Shown: in pieces, positions 5,518 to 12,308 of the stretch | How positions within the stretch are numbered: position 1 is the first letter of the stretch | Layout: each line of letters starts with the position of its first letter | Origin: Chloroflexota bacterium | Lineage (GTDB): Bacteria; Chloroflexota; Dehalococcoidia; SM23-28-2; RBG-16-64-32 | Reading direction: 5' to 3' | Assembly: GCA_022564695.1 (NCBI GenBank) | Contig: JADFKX010000023.1 | Location: 1-17,332 of the forward strand | DNA length: 17,332 bases | Position numbers and translations under genes: made by a program | The notes under the pieces: generated by a model | Told to the model about the DNA's origin: nothing | Seen by the model: the letters and a program-made list of their open reading frames with translations, nothing else | The model's database searches: none

Positions 5518-6480
5518 CTAGTACCTCGCAAGCCTGCGTGCTAGGTCTGCCCTATCTGCCGGGCTGACTCCCGTGTTTCCAGCGTTATCGAGCTCCCTCT
5601 GATAGGCCTCTTTCTCCCGGCCATTACTGCCCAACGCTGTTGCTGCGGCTTCGTCTTGCCACTGCTGGCTATGCACCATTTCGTGTTTTAGCGACGAATA
5701 GAGCCAAGCAACGCTGACGAACGAAGCGTCGCCGATTTTTACCTTACCGCCCTTTTTCCTCTCAGCAGAACCTTCGCCTGCGAGTGTTGAATCATAAATG
5801 GGGCTCTCGCCTTCCATGGTGTCGAAGTTGCAGCAATACTTCTTGAGAGTCTTGACGAGCTCTTCCAGGGCTTCCTTCTTCTTGCCGGCGTCTATCAAAT
5901 CCTGGACGGCTTTCTCCTCTGCATCCGTAATATCTGGCCAAGGGTTGGTTATGGGGTTTTTCGTTGCGTGTGGAGTGGGAGTGGGAGTGGCTGTGGCGGT
6001 TGGAGTCGGAGTCTCGACAACCGGCGTCGACGTTGGCGGGGCTATTGCCGTGGCCGTAGGCGTAGCTGTCGGCGCGGCCGTGGCCGTGGGCGTGGGGGCG
6101 ACGCTCGAGTCAAGGACTCGCACATCAAGCAAGCACAAATCTGACTCATTAAACTCCGGCGCATCCCAAAAAATCAGTATGAGGTTCACGCCCATTTTTA
6201 GCGCCGTTATTGTAAACACCCCGTCCGTCGCTCTGAAACTGCCCCCCGGAGTAATGCTCGCGACATCAGGGGCGTCGTCATTGATCACTTCATAGTTTGT
6301 AGCAATCCCGTCTGCACTGATCGTATAGCTCCCCGTTTCGCCGGGTTTCAGGTTCAGCGGGGACACGCCACAGGCATGCGCAAGGGCTACCGGGCTCGAC
6401 AAGAGGCTCAATACCAGGAAAGCCGCGAGGCCAACTATTACGGCGATCACAACGGCGGTGCGAGCGGTTCGTTGATGCAT
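5518..6480 (-). CDS. Secreted putative zinc metallopeptidase (HExxH) with Ig-like domain and Thr/Pro linker
   Basis: A protein of 320 residues from the ATG at 6480 (GGAGAGG six bases upstream); the frame runs on to a TTG at 6504. Residues 9-36 form a signal peptide with probable cleavage after AHA. Residues 37-126 are an Ig-like beta domain with a possible Cys37-Cys116 disulfide. A TPTPTATA linker follows (about 129-172), then a helical region with a CC pair (216-217). The C-terminal domain has KHEMVHSQQWQDE: His266-Glu267-His270 form HExxH. Downstream REKEAYQRELDNA offers Glu289/Glu291 as third zinc ligand, the gluzincin arrangement. The substrate is unknown and the catalytic domain is small, only about 100 residues. 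It is first gene of an operon with the beta-rich exported protein, under a promoter overlapped by an inverted repeat. Confidence 0.75.
   Translation of the reverse strand: MHQRTARTAVVIAVIVGLAAFLVLSLLSSPVALAHACGVSPLNLKPGETGSYTISADGIATNYEVINDDAPDVASITPGGSFRATDGVFTITALKMGVNLILIFWDAPEFNESDLCLLDVRVLDSSVAPTPTATAAPTATPTATAIAPPTSTPVVETPTPTATATPTPTPHATKNPITNPWPDITDAEEKAVQDLIDAGKKKEALEELVKTLKKYCCNFDTMEGESPIYDSTLAGEGSAERKKGGKVKIGDASFVSVAWLYSSLKHEMVHSQQWQDEAAATALGSNGREKEAYQRELDNAGNTGVSPADRADLARRLARY
5966..6103. repeat. Low-complexity tract encoding the Thr/Pro/Ala linker
   Basis: Degenerate GTGGCBGTNGGVGT-like repeats on the plus strand encode the TPTATATPTPTP linker between the Ig-like and peptidase domains on the minus strand. 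Confidence 0.7.
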
Positions 6481-6556
6481 TCGGCCCCTCTCCATATCAC
6501 CCAAAGTCTATTGCGTCTCCAGGCGAAAACTTAGAATCCGAGTGAACCAGTGCCTT

Positions 6557-6585
6557 ACCATACAGTCTACCGACCACCCAGTCAA
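6557..6585 (-). promoter_or_regulatory. Promoter of the metallopeptidase operon, TTGACT-17-TATGGT
   Basis: On the minus strand TTGACT (6585-6580) is 17 bases from TATGGT (6562-6557), preceded by TG. The expected start is about 6550, leaving a leader of about 70 bases before the ATG at 6480. The inverted repeat at 6567-6597 overlaps it. Confidence 0.5.
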
Positions 6586-6597
6586 CGCGGTCGGTAG
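6567..6597. promoter_or_regulatory. Inverted repeat overlapping the promoter, probable operator
   Basis: CTACCGACC at 6567-6575 and its exact reverse complement GGTCGGTAG at 6589-6597 flank a 13-base spacer, so the half-sites are centred 22 bases apart, two helical turns. One arm lies in the promoter spacer and the other just beyond the -35, an arrangement typical of repression by a dimeric regulator. No T-run follows on either strand, which argues against a terminator. No regulator gene is in the window. Confidence 0.5.
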
Positions 6598-6791
6598 CGT
6601 GGCGAAATGCTTACGCAGAATCCGAAGAATCGCCGACAGGGAACAGTACGTAACTCCCACCGCATTCTGGAGAGAGCGCAGGCCTTCGTGGCGGAGTATC
6701 CGTTTCTACCGGGGGGTCTCTGCCGCAGCCCGAATCCCGCCCTGTGCCGCTGACGGGCCGCCCGCAGTCATGTCAGACGGTAACTGAGGCC
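6598..6791. other. Intergenic, no gene seen
   Basis: About 190 bases between the divergent peptidase operon and the purA promoter. Short frames here have no ribosome-binding site and no recognisable composition. I see no clear repeat or hairpin. Confidence 0.4.
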
Positions 6792-6820
6792 TTGACCCGC
6801 CGCCGCGCGGCCCCTATACT
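6792..6820 (+). promoter_or_regulatory. purA promoter, TTGACC-17-TATACT
   Basis: TTGACC (6792-6797) and TATACT (6815-6820) with 17-base spacing, close to the sigma-70 consensus. The expected start is about 6827, giving a leader of about 46 bases. It should drive purA and the two genes behind it. Confidence 0.65.
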
Positions 6821-6840
6821 CCCCTGCGGACTGACGGGTG

Positions 6841-6872
6841 AGGAAAGGAGTCCCGACGCGTCGGGATTATTT
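6841..6872 (+). promoter_or_regulatory. purA ribosome-binding region with a palindrome between SD and start
   Basis: The only good Shine-Dalgarno sequence, AGGAAAGGAG (6841-6850), is 22 bases from the purA ATG, too far for normal use. Between them lies a perfect 16-base palindrome, TCCCGACGCGTCGGGA (6851-6866), then TTATTT. Folded as a 6-bp hairpin with a CGCG loop, it would bring SD and ATG to six bases. The hairpin plus TTATTT could also work as a terminator. No in-frame start codon lies between the SD and the ATG. Confidence 0.55.
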
Positions 6873-8171
6873 ATGCCAGTTATTGTAGTTGTGGGCGGTC
6901 AGTGGGGGGATGAGGGGAAAGGCAGGATCGTAGACCTGCTGGCGGAGAAGGCGCACGTAGTGGCCCGATACTCAGCCGGCAACAACGCCGGTCACACCGT
7001 GGTCAATGAACTGGGCGAGTTCAAGCTCCACCTGGTGCCGGCAGGGATCTTCTACCCCGACAAGGTCTGCGTCATCGGCAACGGCCTGGTCATCGACCCT
7101 CCGGTGCTGCTAGCGGAGATCGAGGAGCTGCAATCGCGCGGCGTCTCCGTCCAGGGCCGGCTGTTCCTTAGCGATCGCGCCCAGGTGCTGATGCCCTGGC
7201 ACCCGATCATCGAGCGGATGGACGAAGAGCTACGGGGAAAGGCGGCGATCGAGACCACGGGTCGCGGCGTGGGTCCGGCTTTCGTGGACAAGGTGGGCCG
7301 CGCCGGCGTACGGATCGCCGATCTCATGGAGAGGGAGTCGCTGCTTGAGCTGCTCTCTTTCCTGGTGCCCTACAAGAACGCCACGCTGGAGAAGCTGTAC
7401 GGGGCCGAGCCTCTGTCCACGGAGCGGGTGCACGCCGAATACGCCGATTACGGCTCGCGGCTGGCGCCGTTCGTGACGGACACGGCGGCGCTGGTGCAGG
7501 AGGCGATGGGCCGCGGCGATACGGTGCTGCTGGAAGGAGCACAGGGGTCGCTGCTGGACCTGGACGCCGGGACCTACGAGTACGTCACCTCCTCGGTGCC
7601 GTCATCGCTGGCGGGGGGAGCGGGTTTAGGCATAGGGATTGGGCCGACGAAGATCGATAGCGTGCTGGGGGTGTACAAGGCGTACAACACACGCGTGGGC
7701 GCGGGGCCGATGCCTACCGAGCTGACGGACGAGACGGGCACGCTGCTGCGGGAAGGGGGGCCGCGCCCGGAGTACGGCGCTACCACCGGCCGGCCGCGCC
7801 GCTGCGGCTGGTTTGACGCGGTGGCCGCGCGCTACACGGCCCGCCTCAACGGGGTGACCGCCATCGCCCTGACCCGGCTGGACGTGCTGGACCAGATGCC
7901 CACGATTAAGGTGTGCACCGAGTACCAGTTGGAGGGGGAGCGGACCGATTCTCTGCCCGCCAGCCGGGGAGCGCTAGCCCGGGCCACGCCCATCTACGAG
8001 GAGCTGGCCGGCTGGCAGCAGGACACGTCAACCACGCGACGTTTCGAGGACTTACCGGAGAACGCCCGCGCCTACATACAGCGTATCGAAGAGCTCCTGG
8101 ACGCGCCGGTGCACCTAGTGTCCGTGGGCCCGGAGCGCGATCAGGCGATTCCGATCAAGCCGATCCTCTAG
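6873..8171 (+). CDS. purA: Adenylosuccinate synthetase
   Basis: A protein of 432 residues, normal for the family, catalysing IMP + aspartate + GTP to adenylosuccinate, the first committed step to AMP. The start ATG 6873 gives the usual N-terminus with the GTP-binding GGQWGDEGKG loop (8-17). Asp13 and His41 (GNNAGHT, 36-42) fall at the same numbers as the catalytic residues of the E. coli enzyme. Other family segments seen are TTGRGVGPAF, LLEGAQGSLLDLDAGTYEYV, KAYNTRVGAGPMPTEL, YGATTGRPRRCGW and the base-binding LTRLDVLD. The frame extends 43 codons upstream to 6744, but those residues are unrelated and mostly precede the promoter. It is followed after 12 bases by a membrane-protein gene. Confidence 0.97.
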   Translation: MPVIVVVGGQWGDEGKGRIVDLLAEKAHVVARYSAGNNAGHTVVNELGEFKLHLVPAGIFYPDKVCVIGNGLVIDPPVLLAEIEELQSRGVSVQGRLFLSDRAQVLMPWHPIIERMDEELRGKAAIETTGRGVGPAFVDKVGRAGVRIADLMERESLLELLSFLVPYKNATLEKLYGAEPLSTERVHAEYADYGSRLAPFVTDTAALVQEAMGRGDTVLLEGAQGSLLDLDAGTYEYVTSSVPSSLAGGAGLGIGIGPTKIDSVLGVYKAYNTRVGAGPMPTELTDETGTLLREGGPRPEYGATTGRPRRCGWFDAVAARYTARLNGVTAIALTRLDVLDQMPTIKVCTEYQLEGERTDSLPASRGALARATPIYEELAGWQQDTSTTRRFEDLPENARAYIQRIEELLDAPVHLVSVGPERDQAIPIKPIL

Positions 8172-8183
8172 AGAGAGGTACAG

Positions 8184-8693
8184 ATGAGCGAAGCGATAAC
8201 GCCCTGGATACACATCGTTGCGGTAGCGGTCTGGATAGGACCGCAGTTCTTCATGTTTCTGGTGACGGTCCCAGCCGTGCGGGTCATTGAGGACCCCGCC
8301 GTGCGCCTGCAGGTGATGAGGGTCATCGTGCGGCGGTTCGGCTGGCTGGCCTGGGCCGCGATGGCGGTCATCGTCCTGAGCGGCGTATCCAACCTGTTCC
8401 AGGAGGCAGAGGAGTTCGGCCATATTTGGGACACCGATTACCGCTACTTCCAGATATTCTCCACGAAGATGGTGCTGGTGGGGCTGATGGTCATCCTCAC
8501 CGCCCTACACACTTTCGTCATCGGGCCCAAACAGCTGCGGCTTCTGGAGGAGATGCGGGGCGACTCGACCGAGGCAGCAGGCCTGAGGCGGGTCTCCATA
8601 ATCATCAGCTCGCTGACGCTCCTGCTCAGCATCGCCACGGTATACGCCGCCGCCGTGCTGGCCAACCACGACTACTCCTTCCAGCTCGTATAG
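8184..8693 (+). CDS. Four-helix integral membrane protein, CopD/DUF2269-like
   Basis: A protein of 169 residues with hydrophobic segments at about 8-30, 51-72, 90-114 and 137-160. Helix 1 begins WIHIVAVAVWIGPQFF and helix 3 ends ALHTFVIGPK, so His10 and His109 sit within membrane helices. This pattern is shared by CopD-like and other small four-helix heme- or copper-linked proteins. The start ATG has GAGAGG six bases upstream and lies 12 bases after purA, so the genes are probably cotranscribed. Function is not established; a redox or metal-related role fits the thioredoxin-fold gene that follows. An assembly protein such as HemJ is a less likely alternative. Confidence 0.75.
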   Translation: MSEAITPWIHIVAVAVWIGPQFFMFLVTVPAVRVIEDPAVRLQVMRVIVRRFGWLAWAAMAVIVLSGVSNLFQEAEEFGHIWDTDYRYFQIFSTKMVLVGLMVILTALHTFVIGPKQLRLLEEMRGDSTEAAGLRRVSIIISSLTLLLSIATVYAAAVLANHDYSFQLV

Positions 8694-8708
8694 TCGCGAT
8701 GGGTTGAG

Positions 8709-8978
8709 ATGACGTCTCCCCGCATCGAGATACACTACTGCACCCGGTGCCGGTTCATGCTGCGCGCGGCCTACCTGGCGCAGGAGCTGCTCACCAGCTT
8801 CGAGAAGGAGCTAGGTGAGGTGGCGCTGGTGCCGGGCTCCGGCGGCATCTTCGAGGTGAGGCTGGACGGGGAGACGCTGGCGACGAACCGCGAGACGAAG
8901 GTGATGCCTGAGGCGGGCGAGGTGAAGCGGCTGCTGCGGGACCGGATTTCGCCGGGACGGACGATAGGTCACGAGTGA
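8709..8978 (+). CDS. SelW/SelT-type (Rdx family) thioredoxin-fold protein, cysteine form
   Basis: A protein of 89 residues beginning IEIHYCTRCRFMLRAAYLAQELL. The CxxC pair Cys11-Cys14 occupies the place of the Cys-x-x-Sec redox site of selenoprotein W, so this is a cysteine homologue with no selenocysteine. GSGGIFEVRLDGE in the middle and a Lys/Arg-rich C-terminal helix (EVKRLLRDRI) complete the Rdx fold. The family is cytoplasmic and thought to act in redox control, with poorly defined partners. It starts 15 bases after the membrane protein. The ribosome-binding site is weak (GGGTTGAG), suggesting translational coupling. Confidence 0.85.
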   Translation: MTSPRIEIHYCTRCRFMLRAAYLAQELLTSFEKELGEVALVPGSGGIFEVRLDGETLATNRETKVMPEAGEVKRLLRDRISPGRTIGHE

Positions 8979-8998
8979 GGCGCTAGCCTGAAGGCGCC
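8979..8998. terminator. Weak hairpin after the SelW-like gene
   Basis: GGCGC (8979-8983) and GCGCC (8994-8998) directly follow the stop codon and contain an alternative GCC-TGAA-GGC stem. There is no T-run. The TGAA loop and flanks resemble the palindrome at 2994-3013. Confidence 0.3.
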
Positions 8999-9003
8999 CG
9001 TCA

Positions 9004-9030
9004 AGATAACCTATTACGAGATAACCTATT
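9004..9030. repeat. Tandem direct repeat AGATAACCTATT, 15-bp period
   Basis: Two exact 12-base copies at 9004-9015 and 9019-9030, about 60 bases before the LLM oxidoreductase start. An AT-rich direct repeat of this size in a GC-rich upstream region could be a regulator site or contain the -10 region. No convincing -35/-10 pair was found around it. Confidence 0.5.
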
Positions 9031-9090
9031 CATTGAGAGCGCACCGGAGGCCTCGGCATCTGGGGCGTTGAGTTGGAAAGGGTCACCAAG

Positions 9091-10014
9091 ATGAAGTTGG
9101 GATTCAATTTACCCCAGATCGGCCCGGCAGCTAGCCCCGAAGCTATCGTTCGGGTAGCCCAGCGGGCCGAGGAGCTGGGCTACGACAGCGTCTGGGTTAC
9201 GGAGCGTCTGCTCTGGCCGATCGAGCCGCAGACCCCGTACCCTGCCAGCCCCGACGGCTCGCTCCCCGACGTGTACAAGACCATCCTCGATCCACTCGAA
9301 GCGTTGACGTTCGTTGCCGGACAGACTAGCCGCATCGGCCTGGGCACCAGTGTCCTCGACATGCCGTACTACAATCCGGTGATGCTTGCCCGAAGACTCA
9401 CCACCCTCGACGTCTTGTCGGGCGGCCGGCTACGGCTGGGGCTGGGGCTGGGCTGGTCCCAGGACGAGTTCGACGCGGTGGGCGCCTCGATGAAGGGCCG
9501 AGGCAAGCGGGCGGACGAGTTCATCAGCGTCCTGAAGGCGATCTGGACGACTGATCCGGTGGAGTTCCAGGGCGAATTCTACCAGGTCCCGAAGTCGGTC
9601 ATCCTTCCCAAGCCGGTGCAGAAGCCGCACCCGCCCATCTACCTGGCCGCTTACTCGGCTGGCGCCCTCAAACGCGCTGCCACAATGGCGAACGGCTGGA
9701 ACCCGGCGGGCGTGCCGGTGGACGGAATGAAGCAGATGATGGAGGGGATCAAAGGCATGGCCCAGGAAGCCGGGCGGGACCCATCGGAGGTGGCTTTGGT
9801 GGTGCGGGCCAACTTACTCGTGACGGACGAGGCGCTGGGCGAAGACCGCTGGATATTCACAGGCTCATCTGAACAGATCAAGGCTGACATCGCCGCGACG
9901 CGCGAGCTGGGAGCGGCTGAGCTGTTCTTTGACCCAACGTTCTCGCCGGATGGCGTCTCTGTGGATGGCTTCCTGTCGCGGATGGAGATGGTAAGAGAGC
10001 TAGCGTCAGAGTAA
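9091..10014 (+). CDS. LLM-class flavin-dependent oxidoreductase, probably F420-dependent
   Basis: A protein of 307 residues with a luciferase-like TIM barrel. It opens MKLGFNLPQIGPAASPEAIV, then AEELGYDSVWVTERL; LDPLEALTFVAGQTSRIGLGTSV, the NPVMLARRLTTLDVLSGGRLRLGLGLGW core and PHPPIYLAAYS follow in the family order. I chose ATG 9091 (GGAAAGG nine bases upstream) over an in-frame TTG at 9073 because the strand-1 motif should sit at the very N-terminus. Members use FMN or F420 to oxidise, reduce or cleave small organic substrates; the cofactor choice here is inferred from the family. It lies 37 bases upstream of a PPOX-type gene, another frequent F420 user, and the two are probably an operon. 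Substrate unknown. Confidence 0.88.
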   Translation: MKLGFNLPQIGPAASPEAIVRVAQRAEELGYDSVWVTERLLWPIEPQTPYPASPDGSLPDVYKTILDPLEALTFVAGQTSRIGLGTSVLDMPYYNPVMLARRLTTLDVLSGGRLRLGLGLGWSQDEFDAVGASMKGRGKRADEFISVLKAIWTTDPVEFQGEFYQVPKSVILPKPVQKPHPPIYLAAYSAGALKRAATMANGWNPAGVPVDGMKQMMEGIKGMAQEAGRDPSEVALVVRANLLVTDEALGEDRWIFTGSSEQIKADIAATRELGAAELFFDPTFSPDGVSVDGFLSRMEMVRELASE

Positions 10015-10051
10015 CGAGAAACATCGCCCCAAAACATAAGGAGTTAGTGTA

Positions 10052-10456
10052 ATGTCCGCGTCCCTGTCCGAAGGTGTCAAGAAGCTGTTCCGAGAGCCCA
10101 ACTACGGCCACATGGCCACCCTCATGCCGGACGGCTCGCCCCAGGTATCGCCCGTGTGGGTGGACGTGGATGGCGACCGCATCCTGGTGAACACGGCAGA
10201 GGGTCGGGTCAAGCCCCGCAACGTCCGTCGCGACGCCCGCGTGGCTATTTCAATTTATAACCAGGAGAATCCCTACTCATCGGCGTTCATCCGGGGCCGC
10301 GTAGTGGAGATCACACACGAGGGTGCGGAGGAGCACATAGACAAGTTAGCCAAGAAGTACCTGGGCCAGGACACCTACCCGTACCGCCAGCCGGGAGATC
10401 AGCGGGTGATCCTGGTCATCGAGCCGGAGCACGTCGGCTCGATGATGACCGACTAG
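10052..10456 (+). CDS. PPOX-class (pyridoxamine-phosphate-oxidase-fold) probable F420-dependent enzyme
   Basis: A protein of 134 residues with the split beta-barrel pattern of the F420-dependent PPOX family: HMATLMPDGSPQVSPVWVDV (about 20-39), ILVNTAEGRVKPRNVRRDAR, VAISIYNQENPYSSAFIRG and VVEITHEGAEEHIDKLAKKYLG. The family binds FMN or F420 in a dimer interface and reduces varied substrates. AAGGAG lies nine bases before the ATG. Cotranscription with the LLM gene is likely. The stop lies within a few bases of the frame encoding the zinc-ribbon protein, so translation may continue into it by coupling. Confidence 0.9.
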   Translation: MSASLSEGVKKLFREPNYGHMATLMPDGSPQVSPVWVDVDGDRILVNTAEGRVKPRNVRRDARVAISIYNQENPYSSAFIRGRVVEITHEGAEEHIDKLAKKYLGQDTYPYRQPGDQRVILVIEPEHVGSMMTD

Positions 10457-10991
10457 AGGTCGAGCGACGGCACAGGGAACGCGAGAGTCAGCTCCGACCT
10501 TCGAGGGGCCGCCTCCGGGCATCCTCTCCGAGCGGCTGCTCGGCCTCCTGGACGACATCCTGGAGGGGAAGGCGCCCAACGCCGGCCGGTTCTGCGGCTA
10601 CTGCTATCACCCCCTGCCCGCGAGGAAAGAGGGTGGCAATTGTCCTCACTGTGGCCGCTCCCCGGCTGATTGGCCCGCTGCGACGCGCGTACCTGACGAG
10701 GTGTTCTCGATGTTCCGCAGCCAGCGGTCGCGGGAGGGTTGGGTAGTGCGCGGCACGGCCTGGATCGGTCTAACGCTGGGGGTGGTTCTGGGGCTGGTGC
10801 CGCTGGCGTTCTACGGGGTTAGCTGGTGGACGGTGCTGGCGTTCTTCGGAACGATGGCGCTGTTCTACATCGGCTCGGCGAACGTGGCGAACAGCGTGGG
10901 CGACGCTGTGGGGTACCGCTGGGGTCAGTCGGAGCTGCGGAAGCGATGGGATGCGTTTAGGGCCAGTAGAGATGGAGAGCGAATCGTCTAG
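10449..10991 (+). CDS. Zinc-ribbon protein with two membrane helices; start codon unresolved
   Basis: The frame is open from just after a TGA at 10446-10448 to the stop at 10989-10991. The first ATG/GTG/TTG is the GTG at 10701, yet clear protein lies before it: APTFEGPPPG, ILSERLLGLLDDILEGKAPN, then a zinc ribbon FCGYC...NCPHCGRS with Cys codons at 10593, 10602, 10641 and 10650 (C-x2-C-x12-C-x2-C). After 10701 come two hydrophobic segments (WIGLTLGVVLGLVPLAFYGV and WTVLAFFGTMALFYIGS) and a basic C-terminal helix. The true start must be a rare codon (ACG 10479, ATC 10521 or CTG 10536 are in frame), or be reached by a frameshift from the preceding gene, or be lost by a base error. The listed left end is only the limit of the open frame. 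Function unknown. Confidence 0.65.
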   Translation, partial: PTRGRATAQGTRESAPTFEGPPPGILSERLLGLLDDILEGKAPNAGRFCGYCYHPLPARKEGGNCPHCGRSPADWPAATRVPDEVFSMFRSQRSREGWVVRGTAWIGLTLGVVLGLVPLAFYGVSWWTVLAFFGTMALFYIGSANVANSVGDAVGYRWGQSELRKRWDAFRASRDGERIV

Positions 10992-11047
10992 GCTCAGTAA
11001 TCGTTCTAACTGTTAGGAATTTTGCGGCTGAAAGGTGGTGACCAGCG

Positions 11048-11731
11048 ATGGGGCGCTTTGATTGGCTGCTCACACCGTTCCGCGAAGGTCTCAGGATACG
11101 GAAGGGGCTCTTGTTAGCAGTGGTCTACTTGCTAGGTGCTTGGGGCGGCGCCTTCGGAATAGCCCTGGCTGTGGTCGAGTGGCGGGACGAAGTCGCAGAC
11201 CTAACTGCCGCTGAGCGGCAGATTGGGGACATCGACTCCTCGGTCGCCGAGCTTGGTAGGCAGCTCGATCAAATTGAGACTAGCCTGACGATGAGACCCT
11301 CTCCAACAGCTGTGAGTACACCTGCTCCATCGCCAACGCCGACCCCTGAGCCCACGCCGAGCCCTGCACCGGAGCCCGGCGCCACCCGCGACAACCCGGT
11401 ACCGCTGGGCCAACCGTTGCTGCTGCAGGGCTGGGAATTGACCGTAGTCGACTGGTGTTGCGGGCCCACAGAAGAGCACGCCGCATCCGCCGTCGCGATC
11501 CGCCTGCGCGCCGTAAACGTCTCGGCGGGTGAGCTCGCTAGCGTGGACTTCCTCTCCTTCAGCATGGTTTTATCTACGGGGGCTGTTCAGAAATGTTACC
11601 GCTCCAACCCTAGTGATCTCTATAAAAGTGGCATTCTGGGTGCGACGCTTGAAGGCGTCATTAACTGTTCCCCCCCACCGGATGAAACCGGCCCGTTCCT
11701 GATTAGTGGCCGCTTCTTCGCGCTTGAATGA
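11048..11731 (+). CDS. Membrane-anchored protein with coiled coil, Pro-rich linker and DUF4352-like domain
   Basis: A protein of 227 residues. One membrane helix lies at about 20-42 (LLLAVVYLLGAWGGAFGIAL), followed by a short heptad-like helix (VADLTAAERQIGDIDSSVAE and on to about 80). A TPTPEPTPSPAPEP linker spans about 83-110. The C-terminal domain starts at GATRDNPVPLGQPLLLQGWELTV and continues AIRLRAVNVSAGE, the pattern of the Ig-like DUF4352 family, with several cysteines that could form disulfides. It is probably a type II membrane protein with the domain outside the cell. It follows the zinc-ribbon gene by 56 bases, which contain a small hairpin (TTCTAA-CTG-TTAGGAA, then TTTT, near 11004-11024) that may end the upstream transcript. 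Role unknown. Confidence 0.75.
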   Translation: MGRFDWLLTPFREGLRIRKGLLLAVVYLLGAWGGAFGIALAVVEWRDEVADLTAAERQIGDIDSSVAELGRQLDQIETSLTMRPSPTAVSTPAPSPTPTPEPTPSPAPEPGATRDNPVPLGQPLLLQGWELTVVDWCCGPTEEHAASAVAIRLRAVNVSAGELASVDFLSFSMVLSTGAVQKCYRSNPSDLYKSGILGATLEGVINCSPPPDETGPFLISGRFFALE

Positions 11732-11827
11732 AGCGGGGAACAACGTACGGTTCTTTGCCCTGGAGTTATCCGGAATCCGGCTGCCTGACCGCCATACACC
11801 GGCACCGCTCGGGGCGCGGGAGGGGGG

Positions 11828-12280
11828 CTAGACTCTCTTCTTCTTGCGACGCCGCTTCGGGGCCGTGGTGACGGCAGCGGCGACCGGCTCCGCCGGGGCT
11901 GCGGCAGCGGTGGCTTCCCCCAGGGCGGCGATGAAGTCGTGCGGCTCCTTTAGCGAGAGATAGAGGCGCTCGCAGGACGTGGGTAGGAGCATACGCAGGC
12001 GCTGGCGCTCCTTGAATCGGATCTCCACAACGTTGACGTAGGTGCCGATCAGCCCCACGGTGCCGCGGAAGTTCGTGCGCCAGCCGATACCGCCCAACAG
12101 CGGCCAGTGGGAGGGCGACGCCGCCGCCACCTGGTTCAGGGGGAAGCGATGATCGAACAGCCAGCCGAAGCGCACGTGCAGCACCCCGTCCTCCAGCTCA
12201 GCGTAGGAGCGCTGCGACGTGCCCCCGAAGGGCAGCAGTAGCGGCCGCCAGAGCGGACTCATGAGGATGGGAAAGCGCAT
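11828..12280 (-). CDS. Small conserved protein, PH-like beta fold, basic C-terminus
   Basis: A protein of 150 residues from the ATG at 12280, preceded by AGGAGG eight bases upstream; the frame extends 39 more codons without a family-like sequence. The core alternates strands: YAELEDGVLHVRFGWLFDHR, FPLNQVAAASPS, GWRTNFRGTVGLIGTYVNVV, EIRFKERQRLRMLL, then a helix EPHDFIAALGEA. This resembles bacterial PH-like domains of small uncharacterised proteins. An Ala/Pro-rich stretch leads to a terminal PKRRRKKKRV, which could bind nucleic acid or acidic lipid. It is last gene of the dapA-side run, 28 bases after the ABM-like gene. Function unknown. Confidence 0.7.
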   Translation of the reverse strand: MRFPILMSPLWRPLLLPFGGTSQRSYAELEDGVLHVRFGWLFDHRFPLNQVAAASPSHWPLLGGIGWRTNFRGTVGLIGTYVNVVEIRFKERQRLRMLLPTSCERLYLSLKEPHDFIAALGEATAAAAPAEPVAAAVTTAPKRRRKKKRV

Positions 12281-12308
12281 TAGTGAACCTCCTGGTGAAC
12301 GCCGACGG

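Noticed and set aside
6744..6872. Upstream extension of purA to an ATG at 6744
   Set aside because: The added 43 residues do not match the family, and the predicted promoter and transcript start lie inside the extension.
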